DNA of 64,000 bases from Zobellia galactanivorans. Lineage in GTDB: Bacteria > Bacteroidota > Bacteroidia > Flavobacteriales > Flavobacteriaceae. The stretch lies in contig NC_015844.1 in assembly GCF_000973105.1 (NCBI RefSeq), positions 4,770,501-4,834,500 on the forward strand. The letters run 5' to 3'. Below, one piece after another: positions 23,116 through 31,886 of this stretch (the first letter of the stretch is position 1; each line of letters opens with the position of its first letter). The notes under the pieces are model-generated. The model saw only the letters and a list, made by a program, of their open reading frames with translations, did not search any database and was not told the DNA's origin. A program made the translations under genes and the position numbers.

Positions 23116-25031
23116 TTAAGATATTTTTGAATGAGTACTTCAACAAACAGCAAAAGCAGCGCTAAAATAACAAACCATTTCCAAAGCTCGGTTACGCTGT
23201 TGTCTTTTTCAATGGTGTCGAATAGCGATGCAATAGAGGTTGCGGACAGATCGCTTCCCAATTGCTCGGTATTCAAATAGGCCAATTTGCTTTCGTTTCG
23301 GTTGTGGTTAAAGCTTATATTCTTTGTAGTTTTCTGGTCTTCCATCACCGCATAGATGCCGTCTTCCTGTAGGTCGCCATTAAAGAAAAGAGATACTTTA
23401 TGGGCCAGTGACCGCTGTTGCGGAATAAATTCAAAGTCCGGTTTCTTTAATTTCAAGATATGGTCCGGGGCAAGGGTAGTAGCAATGTCTATGGTCGTAG
23501 ATTCTCCCAATACGGTATAAAGCGGAGGGAGTTTTAAACTGCCCATGGCCATATTGTAAAAGGTAGGTACGACCAGGGGGGATTTGGTGAAATTCGAATT
23601 TTCGGGTCCCAGGGATGCCGTGAACAAAAAGAAGGACTCATCGCCCACTAAAAAGGGTATACCGCCCTGAAAACCCAATGCCGTTGGTGCCGAGGTCTTG
23701 ATTTGATAGAATTCGGAAGCTTTCGGATATTGAAAATTGGTAACGTTTTTTTCAAATACGTTTTGGTACAAAGGATGCGAAAAAGAGATGTTGGTAATCT
23801 CGCGTTCATCACGAAGCGATTGGACAAAGCTTGTGGCGTAATTTGAGGTCAATAGATTGTATGAATCCATATCAATACCTACGGCGGGTATAATGGTCAA
23901 ATGCCCCCCATTTGCGATAAAAGCCTTTAGGCTGGTCGTCAAGGAGGCAGGAATTTGCGGCAGATCGTTAAGCACGATCAGGTGTTGTGCAGCAAGAGTG
24001 CTATAATTTAGGTTTTTGAGCTCAAAGGCCGTATAGGCAAACTCGTCTTCGGTAAAAATACGTTTCAGAAAATCGTTTTTTTGGTTGCCCACCGACAAAA
24101 CCTTTATTTTTTCCCGTTCGCCTATGTTGAAAAAGAGTCGGTTGTCATAGCTTAATCCAGAATCATCGATTTCGATTTTCCCATTGAAAACCTCGTTTTT
24201 AGGAAGGCTGAAACTTATGGTAACTGTCGGGGATGCGTCAAAGGAAGCCGAAGTTTTTGCAGCCAATTTATCACCGTTGAACAAGGAGACCGGAACACTT
24301 TCTTTTTGGTTGGTACTTGATAATTCTACCGAAAGCGTAAGGTTTTCCGAGGTTTCCGAGGTAATATAAGCCGAGTCTATGGCGACATTGGTAACCGCAT
24401 CCGCTCCCAAACGCACCAAGTGCAGCTGTAATCGAGATAACTTTTCGGCAGAACCACCGGCCATACGCTGTTGAAAGTCGGAAAGGACGATCAAGTTTTT
24501 CTCCGTTGAAGGGTCGGAAGAAAAGAGGGTCTGCCCCTTTAGGAACACTTCGTTGATCTTCAACTGTTTGTTATGGAAACCCAAGGCGAGAAGTTCATTT
24601 TGAATATCTTGAAGACTCGTGTTTCTAAACGTTTTGGTGTTGGTGAACAGTGAAAAGCGTTCCGTTTTAGGAAGCTTTTTAATCAAGTCCTGAACAGCAT
24701 TTTCCAATAGGGTAGTGCCTTCGCTCTTGAGTTGCATACTAAAGGAATCATCTAAATAGATAACCGTTTCCTTTTGTTTAAGGGCGGACTTTTCAGCGAA
24801 AAAAGGTTGTGAAAAGGCAAAGACCAAGGCAGCTAAGAGCGACATTCGGGTAAACAATAGCAACCATTTTTTAAGGGTGTTGCTCTGTCTCGACTCCGAA
24901 ACGACCTTCTTTAGGAACTTGACATTGGTGAAGGGCGTTTTCTTGAAACGTCGTAATTGGAACAAATGAATGAAAATAGGGATCAGGAGGAGAAAAAGGG
25001 CCCAAAAAAGTTCCGGATATTTAAACTGCAT
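23112..25031 (-). CDS. BatA-domain membrane protein with vWA-like region
   Basis: A 639-residue inner-membrane protein. The N-terminal double-membrane-helix BatA domain is seen as PELFWALFLLLIPIFIHLF and a second helix near residues 55-75. A vWA-like segment follows, with VIYLDDSFSMQL (a MIDAS-type DxSxS motif), then a large periplasmic part and a final helix near 615-633. The ATG at 25029-25031 was chosen because the BatA domain begins there; an earlier codon would add ten residues. Such proteins lie in aerotolerance-like loci, but here no other bat or MoxR gene is adjacent. It overlaps the dihydroorotase-like gene by four bases. Confidence 0.88.
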   Translation of the reverse strand: MQFKYPELFWALFLLLIPIFIHLFQLRRFKKTPFTNVKFLKKVVSESRQSNTLKKWLLLFTRMSLLAALVFAFSQPFFAEKSALKQKETVIYLDDSFSMQLKSEGTTLLENAVQDLIKKLPKTERFSLFTNTKTFRNTSLQDIQNELLALGFHNKQLKINEVFLKGQTLFSSDPSTEKNLIVLSDFQQRMAGGSAEKLSRLQLHLVRLGADAVTNVAIDSAYITSETSENLTLSVELSSTNQKESVPVSLFNGDKLAAKTSASFDASPTVTISFSLPKNEVFNGKIEIDDSGLSYDNRLFFNIGEREKIKVLSVGNQKNDFLKRIFTEDEFAYTAFELKNLNYSTLAAQHLIVLNDLPQIPASLTTSLKAFIANGGHLTIIPAVGIDMDSYNLLTSNYATSFVQSLRDEREITNISFSHPLYQNVFEKNVTNFQYPKASEFYQIKTSAPTALGFQGGIPFLVGDESFFLFTASLGPENSNFTKSPLVVPTFYNMAMGSLKLPPLYTVLGESTTIDIATTLAPDHILKLKKPDFEFIPQQRSLAHKVSLFFNGDLQEDGIYAVMEDQKTTKNISFNHNRNESKLAYLNTEQLGSDLSATSIASLFDTIEKDNSVTELWKWFVILALLLLFVEVLIQKYLK

Positions 25032-25141
25032 TTCCTGAATTGAGATGGTAAAGATATACATTTCACGCTTTATAACATGGCTTAGTGAAAAGTTATTTTA
25101 CAAGGGCGGTATCTTGCCAAATAGCGACCCTAGCCTTAAAA

Positions 25142-26149
25142 TTAACAGAAAAAAAAGTAATCTACCATAGGTTTTTGTCCTAGGCCTGAAAAGAACTTTC
25201 TGATATACTGCTGGGCTTCTTCATTGGCTACGGTAACGATACTTTGGGGATTGGGGAGTTCCTTGAGTTTACTGAAGTGCAGCATTTCCTTCCCATATAT
25301 ATGTTTGCCTATCTTTTTCGGGTTGTCGCATAGCCAATAAAAGTCGATGTTTTGCGCTTGCAGGCCTTTTGCTATTTCCTTCCCTTTGGTACCGGCACCC
25401 CAAACCGTCAACGGTCGGTCGGGCTCGTGGTTCAGTTTGAGGAAATATCTAAGTTTGATGTCTAGAAAATAATTCTGGGCATAGTGTTCACTGGTCCTAG
25501 AGGTACGGGTGTCGTAATCGCGCCAATAATGTAGGAGTTTAGAACAGGGAATACATTTTAATCCGTTTTGGTAGAAACGAAAAGTAAGGTCGTAATCTTC
25601 TGGATAGAGGTCCGGTTCAAAGGCCCCGCAACGCTCAAAATCTTCGCGATAGGCCATCCAACAAGGGGAGGGGATAACACATTCCTTATAGATCTCGGAA
25701 TAATTGTCCCCTGTTTGGGTGAGTTGGTTCAACCATTGTTCATAACGTTCGTAACCATTGCTGATACCGCGGTGCGAAAAATAACGGACCTGTCCGACGG
25801 CGAGGTGGCCTTTTCCGTGTTCCAATAAAGATTCCGCCATGGTTTTTAACTTGTCTTCCGTCATAATATCGTCGGAATCCATTCGGGTGACAAACTCCCC
25901 CTTACTATGCTTATATGCCATTCTTAGGCCTTCGATAATGCCATTTCCTTCATTATCAAACAAATGTATACGAGGCTCGTTTTTAGCATAAGATTCCACC
26001 AAATTTTTACTGCCATCACTACTACCATCATTAACGGCCAGTACCTCCCAATTCGGGTAAGTCTGCTTTAAGATGGAGTCAATACACTGGGAAAGAAAGG
26101 CTTCGGTGTTCTTAAAAGGGATGAGTATGCTAACAAGGGGCTGTTCCAT
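25142..26149 (-). CDS. Glycosyltransferase family 2 with a C-terminal Rossmann-like region
   Basis: A 335-residue GT-A enzyme. The nucleotide-sugar site reads VSILIPFKNTEAFL, NDGSSDGS (residues 40-47) and the metal-binding RMDSDD near residue 90; the ED of YPEDYDL near residue 185 is the likely acceptor-side base. After about residue 245 comes a domain opening LTVWGAGTKGKEIAKGL, a Rossmann-type glycine motif, unusual as an appendage. The ATG at 26147-26149 gives the standard N-terminus; six extra residues upstream are possible. It lies alone between the BatA gene and tRNA-Ser. The acceptor is unknown. Confidence 0.87.
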   Translation of the reverse strand: MEQPLVSILIPFKNTEAFLSQCIDSILKQTYPNWEVLAVNDGSSDGSKNLVESYAKNEPRIHLFDNEGNGIIEGLRMAYKHSKGEFVTRMDSDDIMTEDKLKTMAESLLEHGKGHLAVGQVRYFSHRGISNGYERYEQWLNQLTQTGDNYSEIYKECVIPSPCWMAYREDFERCGAFEPDLYPEDYDLTFRFYQNGLKCIPCSKLLHYWRDYDTRTSRTSEHYAQNYFLDIKLRYFLKLNHEPDRPLTVWGAGTKGKEIAKGLQAQNIDFYWLCDNPKKIGKHIYGKEMLHFSKLKELPNPQSIVTVANEEAQQYIRKFFSGLGQKPMVDYFFFC

Positions 26150-26238
26150 AAGGGGGCAATTTAGCAAAATTGAAGGCGAATTTTAATTTGAAAAGAATAA
26201 AAAATAACAAAACATTTTACAGAGTAGAAAAAGGTTAC

Positions 26239-26246
26239 TATATTTG
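26239..26246 (+). promoter_or_regulatory. -7 promoter element of tRNA-Ser
   Basis: TATATTTG fits TAnnTTTG; a T-rich -33-like segment (TTTTAC, 26215-26220) lies 18 bases upstream. The tRNA begins 35 bases after the element. Confidence 0.6.
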
Positions 26247-26281
26247 CACCCGCATTCAGGGAATACCTGATGAGGCACTCA

Positions 26282-26366
26282 GGAGAAATGGCAGAGTGGT
26301 CGAATGCGGCAGTCTTGAAAACTGTTGAGGGTCACACCTCCGGGGGTTCGAATCCCTCTTTCTCCG
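26282..26366 (+). tRNA. tRNA-Ser(TGA)
   Basis: An 85-base tRNA with acceptor stem GGAGAAA/TTTCTCC (26282-26288 and 26359-26365), discriminator G at 26366, D-arm GGCAGAGTGGTCGAA, anticodon loop CTTGAAA with anticodon TGA at 26316-26318, a long variable arm and T-loop GGTTCGAATCC. The long variable arm and the anticodon assign it to serine (UCA/UCN codons). The 3' CCA is not encoded. No integrase or repeated 3' end was seen, so it is not marked as an attachment site. Confidence 0.97.
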
Positions 26367-26391
26367 CAAGCAAGCAGTAGCTTGTAAAAAT

Positions 26392-26427
26392 AAAATCCTA
26401 TCAAGTTTTCTTGGTAGGATTTTTTAT
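26392..26427 (+). terminator. Terminator of the tRNA-Ser gene
   Basis: A 14-bp stem with one G-T pair (AAAATCCTATCAAG / CTTGGTAGGATTTT) and a short T loop, followed by a T-run. Confidence 0.9.
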
Positions 26428-26743
26428 TTAGGGCCGGTTTGGTGATGTTGCTTTTGCTTCCTTGACCTATCTATTATTACCTAGCCAATAATCAGAAGTG
26501 CTTTACCACATATCCAGATAAAATAAAAACAGGAATCCCGTAAGCTTTGTCTAAAAAGTAATAGAAAGCTTTTCCCAATCTTTTTTTACGCCCTATTCTT
26601 AAGGATAGTTTATTTTTAGGCCTTAGTAGATGCCCGTGAAAGACAAAAATGTGCTCCGATTTTTTCAACATTGATTGCGAATGCACATAATCTTAAAACA
26701 AAGGCCGAACATATATAACCGTTACAGCAAAAACGAAGCGCTA
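26428..26743. other. Spacer without a supported gene
   Basis: About 315 bases between the tRNA terminator and the PD40 lipoprotein gene. A 64-codon open frame on the minus strand (26492-26686) has no family-like features, start context or partner. No clear promoter or hairpin was found. Confidence 0.5.
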
Positions 26744-27925
26744 ATGACTAAAATACTTCTGTCCTATATTTTTATTCTTGGCTTAATGGGCTGTGCGTCG
26801 CGAGAGGAGCCTGTCGATTATTTGAACCAAAACCTTCCTGGTGCTACTCCTGTTATCTTCGCGCCGGATATCGTTTCCCTCAAAGGTCGATTCGAGCACG
26901 GTATCTCGTTTACGCCCGATACGCGACAATTGGCCTTTGGTATCTTAAACCCAAGCGATTTTAGTGGAAGCATATTCTATTCGGAAAAGACAAGTGGTAA
27001 GTGGACTACCCCCGAGATTTTTAAATCTTTGGAAAACAAAAGTGTATTCCTACCTTATTTTACACCCGATGGGGAATCCCTGCTTTACGCCCAAAGCATA
27101 GCGGATACGAACAACCTGTATGTCACCGATATTTGGAGAGTGAAACAGGAAAATGGCGGTTGGGGCGTACCTAAAAAAATGCATGTCCCTATTAACTCCA
27201 CAAGCAGGGAAGCCAATGCTAGTATGACATATGACGGAAGCCTCTATTTTTCGTCGAATAGAAATTGTCAAGGAATCGAAAACTGCTCCACGGCAGATTT
27301 GTTCTATTCCACAATGGAGGACAAGACCTATCAAAGCGCGAAAGGAGTTTCCGAATTAAATTCGCCAAACGATGAAGAAAGTGTATTTATCTCTCCAAAT
27401 GAAGATTATATCCTGTTTTGCAGATATACCGATGACAATTCTTTTGTGGACCTATACATCAGTTACCGCGACTACCATAAACAATGGACCCCGGCAGTAG
27501 CTCTTGATGCCCCAATAAATTCCAAAGATTGGGACCGCAGACCCTTTGTAAGCATTGACAACAAATTTCTGTTTTTTACGCGTTTACAGATCGGGGAAAA
27601 GGGCCTGACCGAATCCGATATTTATTGGACCAATACGTCAAAGGTCTTTAAACCCTTTGTTTTTCACCCACTGGAAGATATCACGGTACCGCTTGGAGAA
27701 AAATTCACCTTGACCCTTCCATCGGATTATTTTAAAGATATTGATAACGGCAATTTGGTGTTGGACTGTAATCATGACCAATTCGATTGGTTGACATTCG
27801 ATAATAAAAATATGACCCTATCGGGTGTGCCCGCCTATGAAGGCCATTTTGAATTGACATTTACGGCCGTGGACGAATTTATGAATCGCACTGAAGACAG
27901 CATAAGCATATCAGTCACGAAATAA
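26744..27925 (+). CDS. PD40 beta-propeller lipoprotein with Ig-like domain
   Basis: A 393-residue outer-membrane or periplasmic lipoprotein. The ATG at 26744 gives a lipoprotein signal peptide with lipobox LMGC; a longer frame would add an unlikely 23-residue extension. Residues about 45-300 hold WD40-like PD40 propeller blades, seen in repeats such as GISFTPDTRQLAFG, PYFTPDGESLLYA, SMTYDGSLYFSSNR and FISPNEDYILFC. The last 90 residues resemble a putative Ig/cadherin-like domain (VPLGEKFTLTLPSDYF...LSGVPAYEGHFELT). These folds bind proteins, peptidoglycan or glycans; the ligand is unknown. A Crp/Fnr gene follows 38 bases later. Confidence 0.82.
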   Translation: MTKILLSYIFILGLMGCASREEPVDYLNQNLPGATPVIFAPDIVSLKGRFEHGISFTPDTRQLAFGILNPSDFSGSIFYSEKTSGKWTTPEIFKSLENKSVFLPYFTPDGESLLYAQSIADTNNLYVTDIWRVKQENGGWGVPKKMHVPINSTSREANASMTYDGSLYFSSNRNCQGIENCSTADLFYSTMEDKTYQSAKGVSELNSPNDEESVFISPNEDYILFCRYTDDNSFVDLYISYRDYHKQWTPAVALDAPINSKDWDRRPFVSIDNKFLFFTRLQIGEKGLTESDIYWTNTSKVFKPFVFHPLEDITVPLGEKFTLTLPSDYFKDIDNGNLVLDCNHDQFDWLTFDNKNMTLSGVPAYEGHFELTFTAVDEFMNRTEDSISISVTK

Positions 27926-27963
27926 GCGCTGTACAGGAAACATACGAACGCAAAGCACAAAGC

Positions 27964-28545
27964 ATGATGAACGAACTATTAATCCAGAATATCGAAAAAA
28001 GCCTGCAACTTTCTAAACCGGAACTGGAGCAGCTTTGTAGTTATTTTGAACCAAAAGTTATTCAAAAAAAAGAGTTTTTATTGACTCAGGGCAGTGTTTG
28101 TAAGTTTGAAGGTTTTGTTTTGGAAGGGTGTTTCAGGGTATTTATCCTAGATAAAAAAGGAAAAGAAAATACCTTGTATTTCGCGATCAAGGATTGGTGG
28201 CTTATGGATATAGATAGCTTTATGAATCAGAACCCCTCCAATTTGAACATACAGGCATTGGAGGACAGTAAAATACTTCTCATCAACAGGAAAGATAAAT
28301 TAACACTTTACGATACCATTCCCGCGACCGAGAAACTCTTCCGTATTATGTCGCAGAAAGCCATCGTAGCATGGCAACGCCGTTTGATTAACAACCATTG
28401 CCAAACAGCAAAGGAAAGATACCACGATTTTGCGGAGACCTATCCCAATATAGTGTCAAAACTGACAGACAAACAAATAGCAAGCTACTTAGGCATTACC
28501 CATGAGTTTTTGAGTAAAATTAAAAAATCGTCCAAAGGCCTATAA
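27964..28545 (+). CDS. Crp/Fnr family transcriptional regulator
   Basis: A 193-residue cytoplasmic regulator with an N-terminal cyclic-nucleotide-binding-like jelly roll (about residues 20-130, containing EGCFRVFILDKKGKENTLYF) and a C-terminal winged helix-turn-helix (TDKQIASYLGITHEFLSKIKK, about 168-188, described by parts). This subfamily is common in Bacteroidota and often controls its neighbours. No cysteine cluster for an Fnr-type iron-sulfur sensor is visible, so the inducer is unknown. Two adjacent ATG codons could serve as start. The HbpS-like and propeller-Dabb genes downstream are candidate targets. Confidence 0.87.
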   Translation: MMNELLIQNIEKSLQLSKPELEQLCSYFEPKVIQKKEFLLTQGSVCKFEGFVLEGCFRVFILDKKGKENTLYFAIKDWWLMDIDSFMNQNPSNLNIQALEDSKILLINRKDKLTLYDTIPATEKLFRIMSQKAIVAWQRRLINNHCQTAKERYHDFAETYPNIVSKLTDKQIASYLGITHEFLSKIKKSSKGL

Positions 28546-28556
28546 AATTTCAATAG

Positions 28557-28580
28557 AGTTGAACTTGTTCAACTTTTTTT
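28557..28580 (+). terminator. Hairpin with T-run after the Crp/Fnr gene, possibly also an operator
   Basis: AGTTGAAC - TT - GTTCAACT, a perfect 8-bp inverted repeat continuing into seven T residues, as in an intrinsic terminator. It also lies just upstream of the -7-like TAATTTTTG (28594-28602) of the next gene, so a dual role as a regulator-binding site is possible. Confidence 0.6.
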
Positions 28581-28626
28581 CTAGAATAGTTCATAATTTT
28601 TGCAGGATACAATTATAAATAGGATT

Positions 28627-29124
28627 ATGGACTTACGAAAACACTTCAAAATAGGTATCGCTACGCTTGCATTACTATTGTTAACAGGGAAAGGACAGGC
28701 ACAGATGGCCAAAGATATTACACACGACCAAGCCCATACAGCCCTTTTGGCCGCAAAGAAAAAAGCAGAGGAATCGAAGGTCTGCGTCAATATTGCCGTA
28801 GTCGATGCCGGAGCCAACCTAAAAGCCTTTATACGAATGGATGAGTCTTTTCTCGGAAGTATTGATGTTGCCATAAAAAAGGCAAAAACAGCCCGATATT
28901 TCAACATTGATACCGGAAAATTAGGGGAGTTGACACAACCAGGGGGTATCATTTATAACATAGAACACTCTAACGGAGGTTTGATTACTTTTCCGGGAGG
29001 CATACCCATCAAAAATCAAGAGGGCCAAATCATTGGGGCGATAGGTGTAAGTGGCGGTACCATAGACGAAGACCGTACTATTGCCATGGCCGGAGCAAGC
29101 TCGATTATAGATGGATCAAATTAG
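28627..29124 (+). CDS. Exported HbpS/GlcG-family protein
   Basis: A 165-residue protein with a signal peptide (about residues 1-26, ending GQAQ) and one HbpS/GlcG-like domain. Family blocks are VNIAVVDAGANLKAFIRMD, AIKKAKTARYF, the substrate-side GGLITFPGGIPI, and IGAIGVSGGT. In Streptomyces HbpS binds haem and senses redox stress; other members have no proven function. The ATG at 28627 was chosen because a nine-residue longer frame would spoil the signal peptide. It is followed 14 bases later by the propeller-Dabb gene, so the two exported proteins are probably made together under the upstream Crp/Fnr regulator. Confidence 0.82.
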   Translation: MDLRKHFKIGIATLALLLLTGKGQAQMAKDITHDQAHTALLAAKKKAEESKVCVNIAVVDAGANLKAFIRMDESFLGSIDVAIKKAKTARYFNIDTGKLGELTQPGGIIYNIEHSNGGLITFPGGIPIKNQEGQIIGAIGVSGGTIDEDRTIAMAGASSIIDGSN

Positions 29125-29138
29125 AAAAGCATAAGATT

Positions 29139-30659
29139 ATGAATTGCATAAAAAAAGTCGTTCTCGCCATAGTTTTGGTTTTCTCCCAAGTAGGCCTGGC
29201 CCAAGTATCCGAAGAACTAATGCTTTACCGAAAAGACTTTAAAAGTATATCGGGAAACAATACGGTTTCGGTAACGAGCTATGAAAAAGGGGGCGCTCAC
29301 TACGTATTTGCCGGAGGTGTTGGAAATATAGATGTCTACAGCCTAAGCAAAGAAGGCATACTTACCCCGATAAGCAATCATGAACTCTACCGGAAAGAAG
29401 GACCGGCAAGGGGCATGGTGGCCGATAACATTAATGGCACCGACTTTCTCTTTGTAGCCAACAAACACGGAAACGTAATCGAGACTTTTGAAATTTTGAA
29501 CAACGGTTCCCTTAAAAGGGTGGCCTTGGTTGAAGATACGGAGGAGACCTACCTAGGAACGGCCATTACTTTAGAGGTTATTCATATGAACAAATCGTCA
29601 TACCTATTTATTGGCGGACTAGAGGAAACACCTGGCTTAAGCAGTTTCAAAATTCAGAACGACGGAAAATTGACCCATGTACAGTCTATGAAAGACGATG
29701 ATACCATTCATACCGATGGTGTCATAGGAATGTTCACCCATAAAATCAAGGGGAAAACCTTTCTATATACAAGTGGATTTCAAGATAATGGGGTGAGTAG
29801 TTTTAGGGTGTATGAAGATGGTAGGTTTAAAAACATCAACAATATAAGCGACAATACAACCGATAGATTCCTAACCGGGGCCTACCCGGTGACCGGTGTC
29901 ACATTGGGCAACAACAATTATGTGATTGTAGGTCACAGACACCATAAGTATTACAAGAGAGGGGGCTTTATAAAAAGACCGGATTTCGTTTATCACGGCG
30001 ATGGGGTAAGTGTTTTTAAAGTGAACAAAAAAGGCGGGCTCGAGCCTCATTTTGTCCTAAAGGATGATGACACTACCAAATTGCAGGGGCAAACTAGAAT
30101 TGAAGTGGTTTCAATAGATAATAATGAAGCTATTTTGGCGGTCGGAACCAGGGATGATGCTAGTATACAACTGTGTAAACTCAATGAAGAAGGCATACTA
30201 TCACCCATAAATTATTTGGAAACAGGGTTTTCCATCTATTACGGTTTAAGGTCCCATACGATAGAAGGAAGCCATTTTCTTATTGCCGGTTCTTTCCGAT
30301 TTGATTTAAAAAAGATAGCCACCTACAAAGTTTCCCCGAAAATCAATAGGGAGGGCAAAGTTTTAAGACATATGGTCGGCCTGAAATACAAAGAGGAAGC
30401 TACCGATGAACAGGTAGCGGAAGCAGTCAAAGCTTTTGTTGATTTGGGTAAAGACATTCCTGAAATTGCCGATATAGAGTGGGGGATAAATGATAGCGCC
30501 GAAGGGAACAGCAAAGGTTTGACCCATTGCTTTACCCTGACCTTCAATGATGAGCATGCTAGGGAAATCTACCTTTTCCATAAAGCGCATTTAGATTTGG
30601 TAAGCCAGATAGGACCTATAATTGCCGATGTTTTGGTATTGGATTATTGGACCGATTAG
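29139..30659 (+). CDS. Exported beta-propeller fused to a Dabb domain
   Basis: A 506-residue protein with a signal peptide (residues 1-21, ending GLAQ). Residues about 35-400 form a lactonase-like seven-bladed propeller, with repeated blades such as FAGGVGNIDVYSLSKEGIL, LFVANKHGNVIETFEIL and LYTSGFQDNGVSSFRVYEDG. From about residue 408 a complete Dabb (stress-responsive dimeric alpha/beta barrel) domain follows: VLRHMVGLKYKEEATDEQV, then HCFTLTFNDEHAREIYLFH and a final VLVLDYW. A propeller with an appended Dabb domain in one exported chain is an unusual arrangement. Its substrate is unknown. Confidence 0.82.
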   Translation: MNCIKKVVLAIVLVFSQVGLAQVSEELMLYRKDFKSISGNNTVSVTSYEKGGAHYVFAGGVGNIDVYSLSKEGILTPISNHELYRKEGPARGMVADNINGTDFLFVANKHGNVIETFEILNNGSLKRVALVEDTEETYLGTAITLEVIHMNKSSYLFIGGLEETPGLSSFKIQNDGKLTHVQSMKDDDTIHTDGVIGMFTHKIKGKTFLYTSGFQDNGVSSFRVYEDGRFKNINNISDNTTDRFLTGAYPVTGVTLGNNNYVIVGHRHHKYYKRGGFIKRPDFVYHGDGVSVFKVNKKGGLEPHFVLKDDDTTKLQGQTRIEVVSIDNNEAILAVGTRDDASIQLCKLNEEGILSPINYLETGFSIYYGLRSHTIEGSHFLIAGSFRFDLKKIATYKVSPKINREGKVLRHMVGLKYKEEATDEQVAEAVKAFVDLGKDIPEIADIEWGINDSAEGNSKGLTHCFTLTFNDEHAREIYLFHKAHLDLVSQIGPIIADVLVLDYWTD

Positions 30660-30752
30660 TATGGGCCCTTTTTATAAACCTATATTTTAAAAGGAAAATT
30701 TTTTAACTTGTTCATTCTTAATTCCAATGATTCGTTTTCCTAAAGATTTGCA

Positions 30753-31217
30753 ATGCAGATAAAAAGAATAACAAGTTCCGAACTTAGTTTGGTCGTCAAG
30801 CTCTTCGATAAATATCGGGTATTTTACGAGCAAGCATCGGACCTTCAATTGGCCCATGACTTTTTACAGTCGCGAATGGAGCATAATGAGTCCATAATCT
30901 TCGTGGCATTAACCGAGAAGGACGGAGAAATAATCCCTGTTGGCTTTACGCAACTTTATCCTAAATTTTCATCCGTACGTGCGGTAAAAAATTGGATACT
31001 CAACGACCTGTTTGTCGAGGCAAAACACAGAAAACAGGGGATAGGGGAAGCCCTGGTCAAGACGGCCATGGAATTTGCCCAAAGCAAAGGCGCAAAATTT
31101 GTTGAACTTTCAACGGCCGTCGACAATTTTGCGGCACAAGGTCTGTATGAAAGCCTAGGGTTTAAAAAACTAAAACCCGACGCAGGCTTCATCGATTATC
31201 GGATCGAGGTAGCTTAG
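30753..31217 (+). CDS. GNAT family N-acetyltransferase
   Basis: A 154-residue cytoplasmic acetyl-CoA-dependent transferase. The pyrophosphate-binding motif A is RKQGIGEALVKTA (about residues 91-103), preceded by a NDLFVEAKHR strand and followed by VELSTAVDNFAAQGLYESLGF, the typical GNAT end. The acceptor (amine, protein, antibiotic) cannot be inferred. It lies alone, 93 bases after the propeller-Dabb gene and 191 bases before the metal-efflux locus. Confidence 0.88.
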   Translation: MQIKRITSSELSLVVKLFDKYRVFYEQASDLQLAHDFLQSRMEHNESIIFVALTEKDGEIIPVGFTQLYPKFSSVRAVKNWILNDLFVEAKHRKQGIGEALVKTAMEFAQSKGAKFVELSTAVDNFAAQGLYESLGFKKLKPDAGFIDYRIEVA

Positions 31218-31395
31218 CGCTTCATAGGCCAAGGCACTCAATAAGCCATTAAAATTTATACCAGCGGGGCTGTACTAGAGAATAGTGTTTTAGTTCGATA
31301 TATTCAAGGGATTCAAACCCAAAAATGATAACGTAGACAGATTCTATATTAGCGAAGAATTGATTTCTCCGGGATGAAGCAAACCCACAAATCAC

Positions 31396-31403
31396 TACCT
31401 TTA
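31396..31403 (+). promoter_or_regulatory. Putative -7 element abutting a GTG start
   Basis: TACCTTTA, one base from TAnnTTTG, ends 5 bases before the GTG codon of the efflux locus's first gene. It suggests a leaderless mRNA or a downstream start. Confidence 0.35.
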
Positions 31404-31408
31404 TACTC

Positions 31409-31807
31409 GTGAGTAGACTCGTTTCCATATCACTATCATTTGTTATTCTATTGCAAAGCTTTGGAATAAGTCTCTATGATATTTCCCAAATAGACAAATT
31501 TATAGAGCACGCCCAATTTCATAGTGAGCAATATGGAGATAATGTTTTTGTGTTCATTTCAAAACATTATGGGGAGTTAAAAGCAATTCATAACGAAGAG
31601 CACCAAGAAGAAAAAGAGGATCATGAGCAGTTGCCGTTTCAACAACAATCACACTTTTCATCCCTTACGGCCCTCGTCTTAAACTCCCAAAAAGAAGATT
31701 TTAAAACGGTTGAAATTCCGGAATATAAATCGCATAATTTCTTTTATCAGGCACCCTCCTCCTCACTTCATTCAGAGGGAATCCTTCAGCCGCCCCGGCA
31801 TTCATAA
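31409..31807 (+). CDS. Small exported His/Glu-rich protein of the metal-efflux locus
   Basis: A 132-residue protein from a GTG start, with an N-terminal hydrophobic signal (about residues 3-22) and a mature part rich in His, Glu and Gln: HAQFHSEQYGD, SKHYGELKAIHNEEHQEEKEDHEQ. The C-terminus ends with ILQPPRHS. Many histidines among acidic residues suggest periplasmic metal binding. It directly precedes the CzcA-type RND pump, 79 bases away, and such proteins are regular in flavobacterial efflux loci. No function is proven. Alternative starts inside the signal are possible. Confidence 0.7.
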   Translation: MSRLVSISLSFVILLQSFGISLYDISQIDKFIEHAQFHSEQYGDNVFVFISKHYGELKAIHNEEHQEEKEDHEQLPFQQQSHFSSLTALVLNSQKEDFKTVEIPEYKSHNFFYQAPSSSLHSEGILQPPRHS

Positions 31808-31886
31808 AATAATCGCGTTCATTTTTTTTAAGGTCCGTTCACTCTGGTGAATCAACGGACGACTAACGTTTATTATTTCATAAAAA

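Noticed and set aside
26282-26366. tRNA-Ser as an integration site
   Set aside because: No integrase, no repeated tRNA 3' end and no foreign-looking genes downstream.
26492-26686. 64-codon minus-strand frame near the tRNA
   Set aside because: No conserved features, no promoter, and no partner gene; likely chance.
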